A stretch of DNA of 64,000 nt from Eutypella sp. D-1 (Eukaryota > Ascomycota > Sordariomycetes > Xylariales > Diatrypaceae), in assembly GCA_023313575.1 (NCBI GenBank), contig JAJTTP010000025.1, forward strand, positions 62,001-126,000, written 5' to 3'. The notes beneath the pieces are model-generated. The model did no database searches. It was given only the letters and a program-made list of their open reading frames with translations, and had not been told where the DNA came from. Shown here piece by piece: positions 48,952-60,810 of the stretch. The translations under genes were made by a program, and so were the position numbers. The first letter of the stretch is position 1. The number at the start of each line of letters is the position of its first letter.

Positions 48952-50696
48952 TGGCGTGGGCTGGGTGCTCTCGCATGCTCTTGTGACAGACCTGGCCAAT
49001 ACTTGAAGATCACTGGAGTCGTACTTTAACCCGGATCGAGTAGTAATCAGACTGAACACTACGGCATAGCAAAGGAAGCTTCGGATGGGGACGTAACAGT
49101 CAGAACCGATTTCCAGGGCTCACGCTCAAGTAACGTTGTGATCCCTAGACGTTCCACAAACAACAGCATAAGCATAAGCAACACATCCGAACGAGCTCGG
49201 TTACTTGGAAACCGAAGGATCCGTACTGCCCGCCTGTCTAGGACTACGAACCTACCTTACCTCCCCATAGCGGATTAGCGGTCTTCCTTTCGACAAAGCC
49301 CTTATATCGGGATCGAAGCTTGACTTTCCTGAATATGCAAGGGTGGCGAAGGCGGGGGGTGGGATTGATTCACTATGAATCATGGACTGGTTGACTTCGA
49401 TATCTAGTAAGATACTTGGCGACGGCGGCGTCACCTAGCTCTCTGCTTTTGGAATATAAGACGGGGATCGACATCACAATATTGGGTTAAATATTTGCCA
49501 AATACGATTTTTATCTAGATACATGATGTTGTACTGCATATGCATACTCGTGAGGCCCTTGAACGAAAACAGGTAGGATGCAAGCTCGTAGGTGACCATG
49601 GCCTTACTCAGAGCTACTCCAAGCGGTGACTTCGCACCGGCCCGAGACAAAGATCTGACTTTTCAGACCCATTCCGACCTGCCTGCCTGCCTGCCGGACC
49701 TGGCCGACGCCGTCGAAACATAGCAGAAAATATCGTCTAAAAGATCCAATCCAATGCGATCTCGAGGCGAAGCTACAGATCGATCTATAGCGACTGGATC
49801 CGACTGGCTGGCTGGCTGATCTATCTACATACAGTAGTGGTCTCCCAGAACCCGCGACGATCCTACATAGAAGACCTGCCTACCAACCTACCTAACTCGG
49901 CAGGGACATCAACCAGGCCAGCCAGCCCCCCCCCCCACCCCGATCTACAATACATAGCTAATTAGCTGCGGGATAGAACTGCGGGATAGAAACCACGGTC
50001 GATCGCTATGTATGTATACAGCTCTTCAAACACAGGTAGGGTAGGCAACGCATTACCGTGGACACAGACACACACACACACACGGGTGACCACATAACTT
50101 TCGATTCAGCCGACAATCCACCTACCGGAAGCGACCGCAGCGTTGAAATCCCGGCCAGCCTGCCCCGAGGAAGGAAGCTGGGTTGGGTTTGCTTATTTCT
50201 AGCTGACGGGCTGGGGGCGTAGATCGGGCTTGGCTTAACTACTTAGCGGTTAGGGCTGGCTGTGTGCGGGCTGAAGGATCAGCTACTGTAAGATATACTT
50301 GTAATTGCCTACTCAGGTAGGTCTAGGTAGGCACTTACTAGTAATAAATATTATGTAGGGAGGCTAAAGAAGTAGAAAAAAAAGAAGAAAAAAAGGGGGA
50401 GTAATACGACATGATCCCGCATTCTGGGGGGATCGACATAGAAAAGCCGGAAAAGGGCAAAACAGGACCAGGTGCACGGGATGCAATATAAGTAAGCACA
50501 TTATTTAAATAAAGTCCATGATGGAGCCTTTCCGAAGTGCACACGGGTTGAATGATAGTCATCCTTCCTTTGAAAAAGACTTGTTCATTCTTTTTCTCTT
50601 CCTCCCCTCCTTTCGCCTTGTGATGATATTCCCTTCCTAGTGGTCCCCCCCCCCCCCCCTTCCCTCATTAGATTACCTACCAACCACAGACCAACC
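48952..50696. other. Intergenic region
   Basis: Contains GCTGGCTG/CCTGCCTG words (about 49680-49820), a CACA run (about 50068-50082), poly-C (about 49927-49936) and a 15-C tract at 50645-50659 in the leader of the next gene. No supported gene. Confidence 0.4.
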
Positions 50697-52187
50697 ATGC
50701 ACATCACCACCCTACTAAAAGCGGCGCTAGCCGCAGCGCCACTAGCAACAGCAGCAGGAACACTCTCCTTCTCCTCGGACTCAGCACTCTTCACATTCGA
50801 GTACTCGACCGACGCGGCAGACAGCAAGAACTGGATCGGGGTGTACTACGCGTCGGGCGGGGGTCCCATAGCCGAGGAGCACGTGGCAGACTGTCCGACC
50901 TGGTCCTACGCGCCGTCCGGGTCGGGATCCGTGGAAATCGACGTCGACCCCCTGCGCTCCGGCCACTACACCGTGTACTACCTCGCGCAGGACGGGTACG
51001 CGTGGTTAGCGGAGCCGGTGAACGTCACGGTTGCCGTCGGGGATGGGGCGCTGGGGTTCGTGGTGGACGAGGTGGAGCTGGGCGCTGCGCGGCAGGGCGC
51101 AGGGTACGACGCGCGCGTCACGGGGTTAGTGACGGGCGGTAACGCCGCGGTGGAGTTCACCAAAGTCAACGGCGACGGTTGGGTTGAAGTTTCCGCCGAC
51201 GGGCGTATAACCGGGACGCCGGACTCATCAGCCACCAGCGCCTCAGTAACCGTGCAAGCGACGTTATCAGATGGCTCGACAGCAGAGCTGCAGGCGACGA
51301 TCCCCGTGCGCGCGTCGGGCGAGGGGCTCGCGGACGACGGGCTGCGGGTACTGAGCTATAACCTGTGGCACGGCGGGTCGCAGGTGAACGGGTACCACGA
51401 GAAGCAGGTGGGGTTCCTGTTGTCGCAGGGGGTGGACGTCGCGGGGCTGCAGGAGGCGAACGACCCGCACACGCGACGGCTGGCCGAGGGGCTGGGGTTC
51501 CACTACTGGCAGAGCGACGACAGCACGGGGATCCTCAGCCGGTATCCGATTGCGGAGGTGTACTCGAACAGCGGGCTGAAGGGGGGCGGCGTGCGCGTCA
51601 GCGTCGGCGACGACTTCGATGTCAGCGTCTGGACCATGCACCTGGGATACACGCCGTACGGGCCGTACGACTTCTGCTACGACGGGATGACGGTAGAGGA
51701 GGTGATGGCGCGGGAGGCGGAGTCCGGGCGGACGCCGCAGATCACGGACATCCTCGAGGCGATGGGCGAGGTGCTGGGGAATGCGGACGCGGTGCCCGTG
51801 CTGCTGATGGGGGACACGAACGCGCCGTCGCACCTGGACTGGACGGAGGCGCTGAAGGAGAAGAACTGCGGGTACGCCGACGTGCCGTGGCCGACGTCAA
51901 AGCAACCGACGGACGCCGGGCTTACCGACTCCTTCCGCGAGGCGCACCCGGACCCGGCCGCCGAGCAGGGCACCACGTGGTCGCCGCTGTTCCCGAAACA
52001 CGACGGGAGCACGGGCGAGGACGAGCCCCAGGACCGCATCGATTTCATCTACTACGCGGGCAAGCTGTCCGTCGTCGAGTCCAAGAACCTTGTCGTCGGC
52101 GAGCCGAAGCCGTCCCCGGACCACGAGGACAACGAGTGGACGTCGGACCACAGGGCGGTGCTCACGGTGTTCAGCCGTGAGGGGTAG
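50697..52187 (+). CDS. Secreted endonuclease/exonuclease/phosphatase (EEP) family protein (496 aa)
   Basis: Single exon; the ATG at 50697 begins a signal peptide (MHITTLLKAALAAAPLATAAG). Residues about 21-110 form a beta-sandwich domain, and residues about 115-205 an Ig-like putative domain (FTKVNGDGWVEVSADGRI). The EEP catalytic domain fills the rest: LRVLSYNLWHGG, GLQEAND (metal-binding Glu), VWTMHLGY, LLMGDTNAPSH (the NxD/N catalytic pair), RIDFIYYAG and the terminal SDHRAVL. EEP enzymes cleave phosphodiesters in DNA, RNA, inositol phosphates or sphingomyelin. Secretion and the accessory domains fit an extracellular nuclease or phosphodiesterase, but the substrate cannot be read from sequence. 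Confidence 0.9.
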   Translation: MHITTLLKAALAAAPLATAAGTLSFSSDSALFTFEYSTDAADSKNWIGVYYASGGGPIAEEHVADCPTWSYAPSGSGSVEIDVDPLRSGHYTVYYLAQDGYAWLAEPVNVTVAVGDGALGFVVDEVELGAARQGAGYDARVTGLVTGGNAAVEFTKVNGDGWVEVSADGRITGTPDSSATSASVTVQATLSDGSTAELQATIPVRASGEGLADDGLRVLSYNLWHGGSQVNGYHEKQVGFLLSQGVDVAGLQEANDPHTRRLAEGLGFHYWQSDDSTGILSRYPIAEVYSNSGLKGGGVRVSVGDDFDVSVWTMHLGYTPYGPYDFCYDGMTVEEVMAREAESGRTPQITDILEAMGEVLGNADAVPVLLMGDTNAPSHLDWTEALKEKNCGYADVPWPTSKQPTDAGLTDSFREAHPDPAAEQGTTWSPLFPKHDGSTGEDEPQDRIDFIYYAGKLSVVESKNLVVGEPKPSPDHEDNEWTSDHRAVLTVFSREG

Positions 52188-53442
52188 GCGGCACTGGCGC
52201 AGATGATGGACGGACGAGCGAACTCTCCGAATAAGGGTTACGACCGTTTCTAAGCCCAATGTTTCGAGCTTAGTTTGTTCGAATTGTAGACTTTTACTTT
52301 CTTCGTATGTTTCGTGTGTATATAGCTTGTATCACGTCGCTCGCCCCCGAAAGCGGCTTTTTCCAGATCATAACGGTTTCCTGACCTACATGTCTCTCTA
52401 CCTTGCGTTTCCCATGATTCAGCATCTTACAACCATATCCGTAGCCAAAAAGTCGAAGCTCAGAGATTTGACCAATTGACCACCGTGGGACATATTTTCC
52501 TGACGTCGTCACAATGCTCGGCCTTCCCTAAAAGCGCTGGTAATATTCTCCAACGTTCCACGCATACATCCGCAGACCAGATCCATATGCAGAGTTGCCA
52601 TCACATAGACAAACAAACTCCCAGGCCCCCCACGAGAGTTGCGCTAATAGAGCAGATAAATGTTTTTGTATACAAAGTTGTCAAAAAGTTATATTATCAT
52701 TAGCCCACCTTCACTACTTAGGTAGGCGGCAAAAGAAGCTATAGGGACCAATAGACAATTGTGTGCAACCAATCAGTAGTCGTACATCTCACAAACCCAG
52801 AATTTTTAAGGGTACAACCCCAGCCATACAGCCCCTCCTCGTCATGTGTGTTTTCCTTACCCCTTTTCCGGGCCACTTGCCGGTAAAGGAGAGGGCATGG
52901 CACACGGACATGACAGCATCAGGTCTTCTCTTCCCAACATCAACATCGTCCACCACCTGGGGAGAACTGCAAGTTCTCCCCTTCCCTTTTCCACCCCGGA
53001 CGTCCCCAGCCTTGGGCAATAATAAATTCGTATAACACATCGAAGCCCAATCTTTCACTACCGCATTTCCCCCAACAGCCTAATAAGTCGTGGTCTCCGG
53101 AGAAAGAAGAAGAAAAAAAAGTAGTTCGAGCGAAGGTTAAGGTAAACACAAAGAACCCACAAGAAGACAATAAGGATATAAATAAAAAAAAGAACGCCGT
53201 GCCGATGCTCCATAATGCGTCCGCGGGCGTGTAGATTTTTGTCGCATATTAAGTCGTTCAATCCAAACTGCCCATTTCGACCGCCCCCACCAAGACGTCG
53301 TAACGAGCGAGAAAGAAGCCAAAAGAAAAAGAAAAAAAGGCCGTATCCCCTCCATCCCTAAAATTTGTACAGCGAATGTATAGAATATCGAATTAAAGGA
53401 CGATAGAGCGTTGTTCGTTAAGGGTTCGGCCGACCGACCCTA
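52188..53442. other. Intergenic region between convergent genes
   Basis: Holds the 3' ends of the EEP gene (plus) and the Sur2 gene (minus). No further gene seen. Confidence 0.4.
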
Positions 53443-54671
53443 TCACTGAGCCTTGTTGGATGCCTTCTTGGCTTCCGTATCCACGGCCTCCTGGGCCTTG
53501 GTCCTCGATCTTTCGTACTTGAGGGTGGTGTCGCCCTTCCACATGGTGCCCAGCAGGGCATCCCAGAAGGTAAAGAAGGGCTGGGAGAAGTTGGTCTTGA
53601 TGCCCCAGCTCTGGTGGTGGATATCGTGGTACGCGGCGTTGTTGCCGGAGATGTGCTGGATGGGGTCCCAGGGGAGTGAGTATCCGCAGTGGTCGTCTAC
53701 CGTCTTGATCGTGGACAGACACCAGAAGGCAATTCCTTGTCGCTGGGTCATTCCCGCGACCTTATACGCGAGACCGGCACCGAGAGTGTCGAGTAGGAAA
53801 CCCTCGAACGGGTGGTTGTACAATGCACCGTAGGCGTAGGGAACATACAATCGGTGGTGTCTCGAGTGGAAGGTGGCTGGAAGATTGTTAGCTGACGCCC
53901 ACAGGCGAAAGGGGGTAATAGCGGTATATGCGGGAGGGGGTGGGTTGTTCACGTACCGTACAACCACCTGTTCATATGCATAGCACGGTGGAGGAAGTAT
54001 TGCCAGGAATCCAGGAAGACAACGGCGACGATGAACTGTATGGCGGGGATGATAACATGATAGATGGTCTTGGCAACGAGGAGTTCCCAAGAGGCAAAGG
54101 TCGGGACAACACTCCCGTCGGGTCCGGCGAGTCCGGTGGTGGTGAGGAATGGGTAGTGACCACCGGCCAGGGCACCGGCAAGCAATGGATGGGACACGGA
54201 CATGTTCTTGGAAATGGCGGCGGCATTGAGACCAAGAAGGCTAAGAATGGTGGGCAATGCCCTTTGCGCCAATCGAATCCTGGTGGCCCAGACGGCGACA
54301 TCATAGTCCTCCCTACCAATCACCTGGGGAGGGTCGAAGAAGTCCAAGACATAAGACATGCAAGCCTGGATAACTTGCTGCAAGACGACATCGCGGAAGA
54401 CTTCGTAGCGGGTGGCACGGTTGCGCGAGGCGATCTCGGCTGGGGTGTGGAGTCGGTATTGAGGCCAGAAATCGTAGACGTCGATGATGTGGAAGAAGGC
54501 CGACACGAGCCAGTATGCGGCTATGGGGCCAACGATGGACAAGTAAGCATCAGGGAACCAGGAGATCAGGTCTGGCCTCTCGACGATGGTATAAGATGGT
54601 AGAGGTGGAAGCTCGGTAGGGGCGGAAACTGTCACGTTATCCGCCATGACTGATGAGATGACTGACGCCAT
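53443..54671 (-). CDS. SUR2: Sphinganine C4-hydroxylase (Sur2-type sterol-desaturase family)
   Basis: Two exons, 54671-53957 and 53876-53443, separated by an 80-nt intron, giving 382 residues. The three histidine boxes of the fatty acid hydroxylase superfamily are intact: HRAMH, HSRHH (split from the first by the intron) and HDIHH, the diiron ligands. Several hydrophobic segments are present, including LSIVGPIAAYWLVSAFFHI and an ALPTILSLLGLNAA region. The C-terminus is Lys-rich, fitting an ER protein. Sur2 adds the C4 hydroxyl to dihydrosphingosine, making phytosphingosine for fungal sphingolipids. A second in-frame ATG at 54647 (MADNV) may be the true start. Confidence 0.93.
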
Positions 54672-56495
54672 GCAGGTAGAAAGAGAGAGAGATGATGATG
54701 ATGATGTTGTTGTAAGTCTTCAGGGTGAAGACCTGAAGAGGTATTTCTAGGTGTGACGTCGATGCATCAAGTGCGGGTATAGAGAGAGAGAGAGAGGGAG
54801 AGAAGAGCAATTATTGATTGGTAGAAAGTGGTAATGGGTGACTTCCAAGGTTGGGAATGTCAATGTCAACAATTCCGATTGAGTTGAATTGGTGTTGAAT
54901 TTTAAATTAATTATGTTTGGTTTGAAAAAAATCCTGGATTAATCCTCCTCGCGCGAAAGCGGAAGCAGACCCGTGGGACCCGTGGACCCGTGGACGGGGA
55001 GGAGAGAATGAGTACAGTATAAATATAAATCAACAATTATCTCGGTTCTCGGGATTCGGAAGGAGCGGAGCGAGCAGCAGGGAGCTTTCAAGGTGCAAGT
55101 GGCTGCTGTAGGTCGTAGTTATTATGTTCTTAGTTATTAATTATAGATCTAAACAGTGATCAACTTGTGGTTTAGTTATTAGGTAGAGTCACTTTTTTTT
55201 AAATGTAAGTAAGTTTATATAGGTATGTAAGTGAAGAGAAGGAAGTTGATAGGATGAGTAATTCTTCTTGCAGGTGGGAAACAGAAAAACATATGCAGAG
55301 ATGGGATGGCGTCTATCAAATTAAACTGCATAAGCTTATTAACAAGAAAAAAAAGGGCTCCAGGTTGACTGGTTGATCGTCTCTTCTCGCCTTTCTCGGA
55401 TCCCGAAGAACGATTATCAGATGTTTTCCACTCCCGCGCCGCCTTTTTTGGTTCGATATGCCGGCTATAAGATGTACCGATTTGGATCCAGTACTCGGTG
55501 TCTTAAGTACCTTTTCCAACCAAATCCACGCTTTGTTAGCCCTGTGGAATACAAGAACATCAAGCCAAGTTAATCCTGGTCGGTACTTACCCGTCAGCCC
55601 TTTCAGGCTGTCAGGTCTGGTCTGCCTGTCTGCCTGGATGTACCGAATTCTAATTTACGCGATTAATGGGCGCGACAAAATTTATTATGTCGGGCCCCCC
55701 CTATTTTCTTTCCTCTTTTCTTACATAGTACGTTCCTTTAGACATACCTATCGGACGACTCGACTGTCTTTTTGCAAGTCCAACATGAGACCGCAAATTT
55801 GCAAATTTGTTGTTGAGTTCGAGATAGTTAGATAGCACCTGGGCAATAATAGATGGTTTCAATTCCAATTATGCCCGGGCGCAAATGTATACCTAGGTAG
55901 GTTAACAGGAATGCATAATATGTTCACTCGAGTACGAAATATGCACAATATGTAGTCCGGGTATCTCAGGTACCCACCTGGCTCCTGGTAGTAAACCATA
56001 ATTCAGAATGAGTGGCGAAAACGATGCAGAAACCCACCCGTGGACCCTGCTTAGGTAATGACATAATAGTGTAGTGTCGATTCCAGGCCGCCCGCTAAGA
56101 TCACCCAATTCGCTCAATGTATGGACAGCTGTACGCCAGAAGCCCGCCAGCTGCAAGATCCAGATTTTCCAAAGACCCAGACCGAACGGGTCTAGCTCGT
56201 TCCGCCCCGCCATTGCCCATTGCCCACTTGCCCACTATCAGATATATATCTGCCCCTCATTTGACTTTTGCCCCGGGTTGCCAGACTCTCTGTTGGTCCA
56301 ATTGTGCTTTGCCAGCCAGGTTTAGGGTGATCTTATTTTTTTTGCCTTTCTATTCTATCGAACTTCGAGAGGAAGGATAAATAAATAAATCCCTTCTTTT
56401 TCCCCCAAAATCCTTAGGTCTTTCTCCCATCGATCCTCACCTCGTTCCCTTCTAGTTGTAGAAAAAAAAACAACTTCCCTTCTTTACACGCCAAA
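54672..56495. other. Intergenic region between divergent genes
   Basis: Promoter region for Sur2 (minus) and TCTP (plus). GATGAT and GAGAGA repeats lie near the Sur2 side. The last 100 bp before TCTP are pyrimidine-rich, as in highly expressed fungal genes. No supported gene. Confidence 0.4.
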
Positions 56496-57436
56496 ATGAT
56501 TATCTACAAGGTATGTAGCGCATCAGTCCCCTCCATATATATATATATATTATTTTCGATTTTCCATGTCTTGTTCTTCAACCCAGTGCAACGAAAACAA
56601 AAAAGATTGGGTTTCTCTCTCGTCTAACAAACCATGGTATACATCTAGGACATCATCTCTTCCTCCGAGGACGAGCTCCTCTCGGACTCCTTCCCCATCA
56701 AGGAGGTCGATGGCATTGCCTACGAGGCCGACTGCGCCATGATTGAGATCGATGCCGTCAACGTCGGTACGTATCTATCATATACACTCCCAAGAGCTGT
56801 CAATATCTAATGCGTTTGTTGTAGACACCGGCGCCAACGCTTCCGCTGAGGACGGCGAGGAGGCCCTCGATGACGCTGCCCAGAAGGTCAACAACATCCT
56901 CCACACCTTCAACCTGAAGCCCACCAGCTTCGACAAGAAGAGCTATGGCGTGTATCTGAAGGGTACGTCCCCCCCTCCCCCAACCGCCCACCCTTTTACA
57001 ACGGGGTCACTCTATCCGTGACTCCGTGCCCCCCCCCCTCTCCCCCCCCCCCCTAAATCAACGCGCCGACTAACACATCCCCCCTTCCCCACTTAAAGGC
57101 TACCTCAAGAACCTGTCCGCGAAGCTCAAGGCGCGGGGCGCCTCGGACGAGGAGATCAAGGACTTCCAGACCAAGGCGCAGGGGTTCTTCAAGAAGATCA
57201 GCGCCAACTTCAAGGACTACGAGTTCTACGTCGGGCCCGAGATGGACCCCGATGGAATGTAAGTTTTTTGCGCAACTACCACTACAATAAACCCGGACGC
57301 GGGTACGTCTGGCGAACTGAATTGACACATGATGCGTTTTTTTTCCTTTAGGGTCGTCCTCCTTAACTACCGGGAGGATGGCGTGACCCCGTACGTCACG
57401 CTCTGGAAGCATGGTCTGAGTGAGATGAAGGTGTAA
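56496..57436 (+). CDS. TMA19: Translationally controlled tumour protein homologue (TCTP/Tma19)
   Basis: Five exons (56496-56510, 56649-56766, 56825-56962, 57099-57258, 57352-57436) encode 171 residues; the first exon has only five codons (MIIYK). The family's landmarks are in order: [36 protein letters not shown], the helical hairpin [39 protein letters not shown], and [24 protein letters not shown] is a conserved ribosome-associated, GEF-like protein of cytosol and mitochondria surface, tied to translation and stress response. A short first exon and many introns near the 5' end are typical of highly expressed fungal housekeeping genes. The context CCAAAATG is good for initiation. Confidence 0.96.
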
Positions 57437-57934
57437 AGACAAGAAGGAGAGAAGGAGAGAAGGAGGCAATGGAATGGGAAATCTTCCTTCATGTTGTTGA
57501 GGATCGGGAAGAAAATGAACGTGATGATGGGGGCACGCAATGCAATGCAAATACAAATTTGGGGTTTTTCGCTCCCAATTTCTTTTATACCAAACCCCTC
57601 AAAAATACAAAGCAAACCCTCCCAGAGTCTTTACACAGGCGTGTGTGTGCGGATTTGGATTGGAACTAACCTGCAAAATCTATATTTCCGTTCGCGTCCC
57701 AAAAAAGAAAACGGGTTCTTCAGACCCCCCAACCCACACCTGGAAGTCTGACTGACTGACTGACTGGTGAAGCAGCCGGCAGGAATAGAAGAAGAAATCG
57801 AGGTTTTTCATCTCTTCTTTTTTCTTCTTTTTAGGTCTTGTTCCGATCTATATATATATACTAGCGCCTCTCATCCTCTTATTCCCCTCAACCCCTCCCA
57901 CTCCCACTCCCCCCCTATCACGCACACCAAAAAC
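57437..57934. other. 3' spacer between convergent genes
   Basis: Contains the 3' UTRs of TCTP (plus) and the proline-rich gene (minus), with a short CTGACTGA repeat at about 57748-57764 and a TATATATATA run near 57851. Nothing else seen. Confidence 0.4.
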
Positions 57935-59497
57935 CTAAAACTTAGGCCTCGTAGCCAACGGCACAGGAGGAGGCGGCTCTCCACTGCCCCCTCCAGTCGC
58001 CCCGCCATCATCACCGACCCCGACCCCAACCCCAGAAAGAAGCGAAGCTTTCTTCTTCGGCGGGGGCGGGGGCGGGGGTTTCTTCTTTCCGGCCCCCAGG
58101 ACAGCCGCCGCTGCTGCCGCTGCCGTTGATGCCGAGGGTGTATTCGTAGGCGAGGAGGGATTTGAGGAGGAGGAATGCGGAGAGGGATTCGATAGCGAGT
58201 GCACGGCAGCTTTAGCACCGAAGCGCACGAGGCGCGATTGTAGTTCTTGCTGCTGCGCTGCGGTGCTAGGACCTCCTGTGCCGTTGCTGTTGTTGATGTT
58301 GCTGCTGTGATTGTGGTTCGTAAATGCACCGACAGCGAGCGGAGACGCCCTCCCACTTCCGCCGCCGCCGCCGCTACCCTTGCTGTGGCTACTAGATACG
58401 TACGACGACGCGGCAGCCGTAGCGAGTTTTTCCAGCGCAGGGGCAGGAATACCGGCTCCTCCCCCCGCTCCTCCTCCACCTCCACCTCCACCTCCGCTAC
58501 CAAAACCACCACCTCCTCCTGCAGCACCACCACCGCCGCCGATCCCAAGCCCCGGGACAGAAATCCCCGCCGCGCCGAGCCTGTCCACGGCGCCTTGGTT
58601 CGGACGCGGATATACGCCCTGCTCCTGTTGCTGGTGTTGCTGATGCTGTAGCCCGAGCGCAGGTGACGGAAGCCGGGGAAACCCGAATCCGCCCGGCGAC
58701 GACGCGGAGGTGGGCGTGCGCGCGGGACTTGGGCTCGCGGGTGCCGTAGTCGTAGGGTTCCGGGGCGGAAGACGCGGGGGCAGAGATGGGGGGGTGCCTG
58801 TATTCGTCGGCGGGGGATTCGCAGATGCAGGTAAGGGGGAGTACGGCGGAGGCGGAGCAGCGGGGGGGTCAGCGGGGTCAGCGCGGCGGGTCGTCGGGGG
58901 CGGGGGTAAGTGCGCGGTCTGCAGACCCGTGGTATCGCGACGCCAGGGCCTGGGTTCCGGCTGCGGCGGTGGGGAGTGCTCTTCCTGCTGCTGTTGGGAA
59001 GGGGTTGGTGCTGGTGCTGGAGGCGGAGGGGGGGCGACGGTGCGTTTGGGCGGTGGACCGAAGGATGCTGGGTCTCGGAGGGTTTTGATCGAGGCGGGTT
59101 GTGGGCGTTCTTCGATGGGCGTTACTTTCTCGCCTCTGCCTACGAGGTTTTTCTGTCCCAGGGTGGGGTTAGTTGGGATGGATTTAAGGACTTATGTATG
59201 GGAGAGTAACTATGCGCATGTGACACATGCTGTCTTTCTTGTCCCACGAAAGGGGGGAGGGAGGGCGGCATGTGACGTGGGAAGGTTAAGTAAGGTGTGC
59301 GTGGCTATGCATGGACTGGTTGGTAGTAGCCGTGATAGCCGGGGCGGGAACAACGGAACGGGACGGCACGGGGAAGGAAGTAGGGAGGGAGGGAGAGAGG
59401 GAGGAAGACTTACGACGGAACCCCTTATAGACCCCGACCCGGAGTTCTTCTCGGGATGCCAGCCATTCTTCGCGAGGTCTCTCCAGTCCGGAGCCAT
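57935..59497 (-). CDS. Proline/glycine-rich protein, Aim3-like (433 aa)
   Basis: Two exons, 59497-59414 and 59152-57935, with a 261-nt intron in phase 0. The N-terminus MAPDWRDLAKNGWHPEKNSG passes into KNLVGRGEKVTPIEERPQP and then LRDPASFGPPPKRT, a motif reminiscent of fungal Aim3-type proteins at cortical actin patches; I hold that assignment loosely. The remainder is low complexity: poly-Pro runs, a PPPY motif, Gln runs, a Gly-rich stretch (about residues 225-265), an Ala run and a C-terminal poly-Pro/Lys region. The likely role is as a scaffold for SH3 or WW domain partners. High GC and repeats make this region open to assembly length errors. Confidence 0.7.
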
Positions 59498-60810
59498 CTT
59501 CGTGGCGGATGGATGGGTGGAGGGACTGTTGTATCTAATTGTCTCTCTCTACGTAGTGCCTCGTTTGAAGTATTAGAGAACAAAAGCCGTTTTGATCGAT
59601 GATAGATGGCGTGTCTATCTAAGTAGTCAATGTCAATATGGAGAGGGGCTTGCTTCTATCTCCGTGGGCTAGATGAGAAGAACATGCAACCTGGAAAGGA
59701 GAAATCAACCGCCGTCTCCTTAACGCAACATGAGATATGAAGTAGGTAGGTGCTTAAAGTGTCTAAGGCAGAAACCTTAGAGGACGGGAATTATTAGTTA
59801 AATTATTAGGTATGAAATATATGAAGTCCAGACCGACCGGCTACCTAGGTACGTAATCTAGCTTGTAGAGTGGAAAAAAAGAATAAGAAAAAGAACCCGG
59901 TTTTACATAGGTAGTTATAACTATATCCCACTTATTCAAGCCATTGACTGGTGCCCATCCAGTATTCCCATTGATCCCACTACATAAGTAACGGACTTAT
60001 TCAAGATATGTTGCCGGTTGATAGGAACCTTCCATGGAAGTCAGTAGGAAATGACGTAAAACCCGCTAAGCCACAGACAGACGCCTCACAGCTCTTATCT
60101 GTACAGTATGTAACTATGCTATCCATGGATGCCGAGGCACATGCCAGGGGGGGGGGGGGGGGGGGAAGTGCCGGGCAACCAGCCGCCGAGCTCTCTCTCG
60201 CCTGCAATATTGGGCCCTCGATATGTAACAAGTAGCACCGTTGTACAACCACAGAGCGGAGCTTCCAATTCATTGGATTTACCCCGTATTGTCCCCGTAT
60301 TGCTCCGTACACATGTACCTACATGTAGGTTGGTACTCTATCTGTAACTACCTATCTTGGTAGCCACTTACAACACATCCTACATCTATAGCCAGTAGTA
60401 CTGATCTATCTATAACCATCAAATATCAACTAAACAACAATTTTCAACCACCACCACCACCTCCACTTCCACTTCCACTTCCATACAGCTGGTTGGCTAC
60501 CTAGGTATCCTCCCTTCACCAAGGACAATCCTTTTTTTATTTTTATTTTTTTAAGTATGACGGCTTCGAATTATATTTAATCCCCCAGACCAGACCAGAC
60601 CATACAGTTCCCGGTGGTCTATCTGTTTTTTCTTCCCAGGGACCAGTATCTGAATTCAAAGCCTATACCTCCTAACCTACCTACATAGGTCACGAGGTTG
60701 GGCCGTCCCTGCGCCATCCCATAGTGTACTGACGGGACGAGACGAAACGGCATCAAGACACGACGCGACGCGACATCGCAGCGACACCCACAGCAATCAA
60801 TCAATCAATC
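59498..60810. other. Intergenic region between divergent genes
   Basis: Shared upstream region of the proline-rich gene (minus) and PEX3 (plus). Includes an 18-20 nt poly-G at about 60148-60166, TACCTACATAGG words, and an AATCAATCAATC repeat directly before the PEX3 ATG. No supported gene. Confidence 0.4.

Noticed and set aside
51267..51833. Long alternative frames opposite and within the EEP gene
   Set aside because: High-GC shadows; the plus-strand frame has a signal peptide and all EEP motifs.
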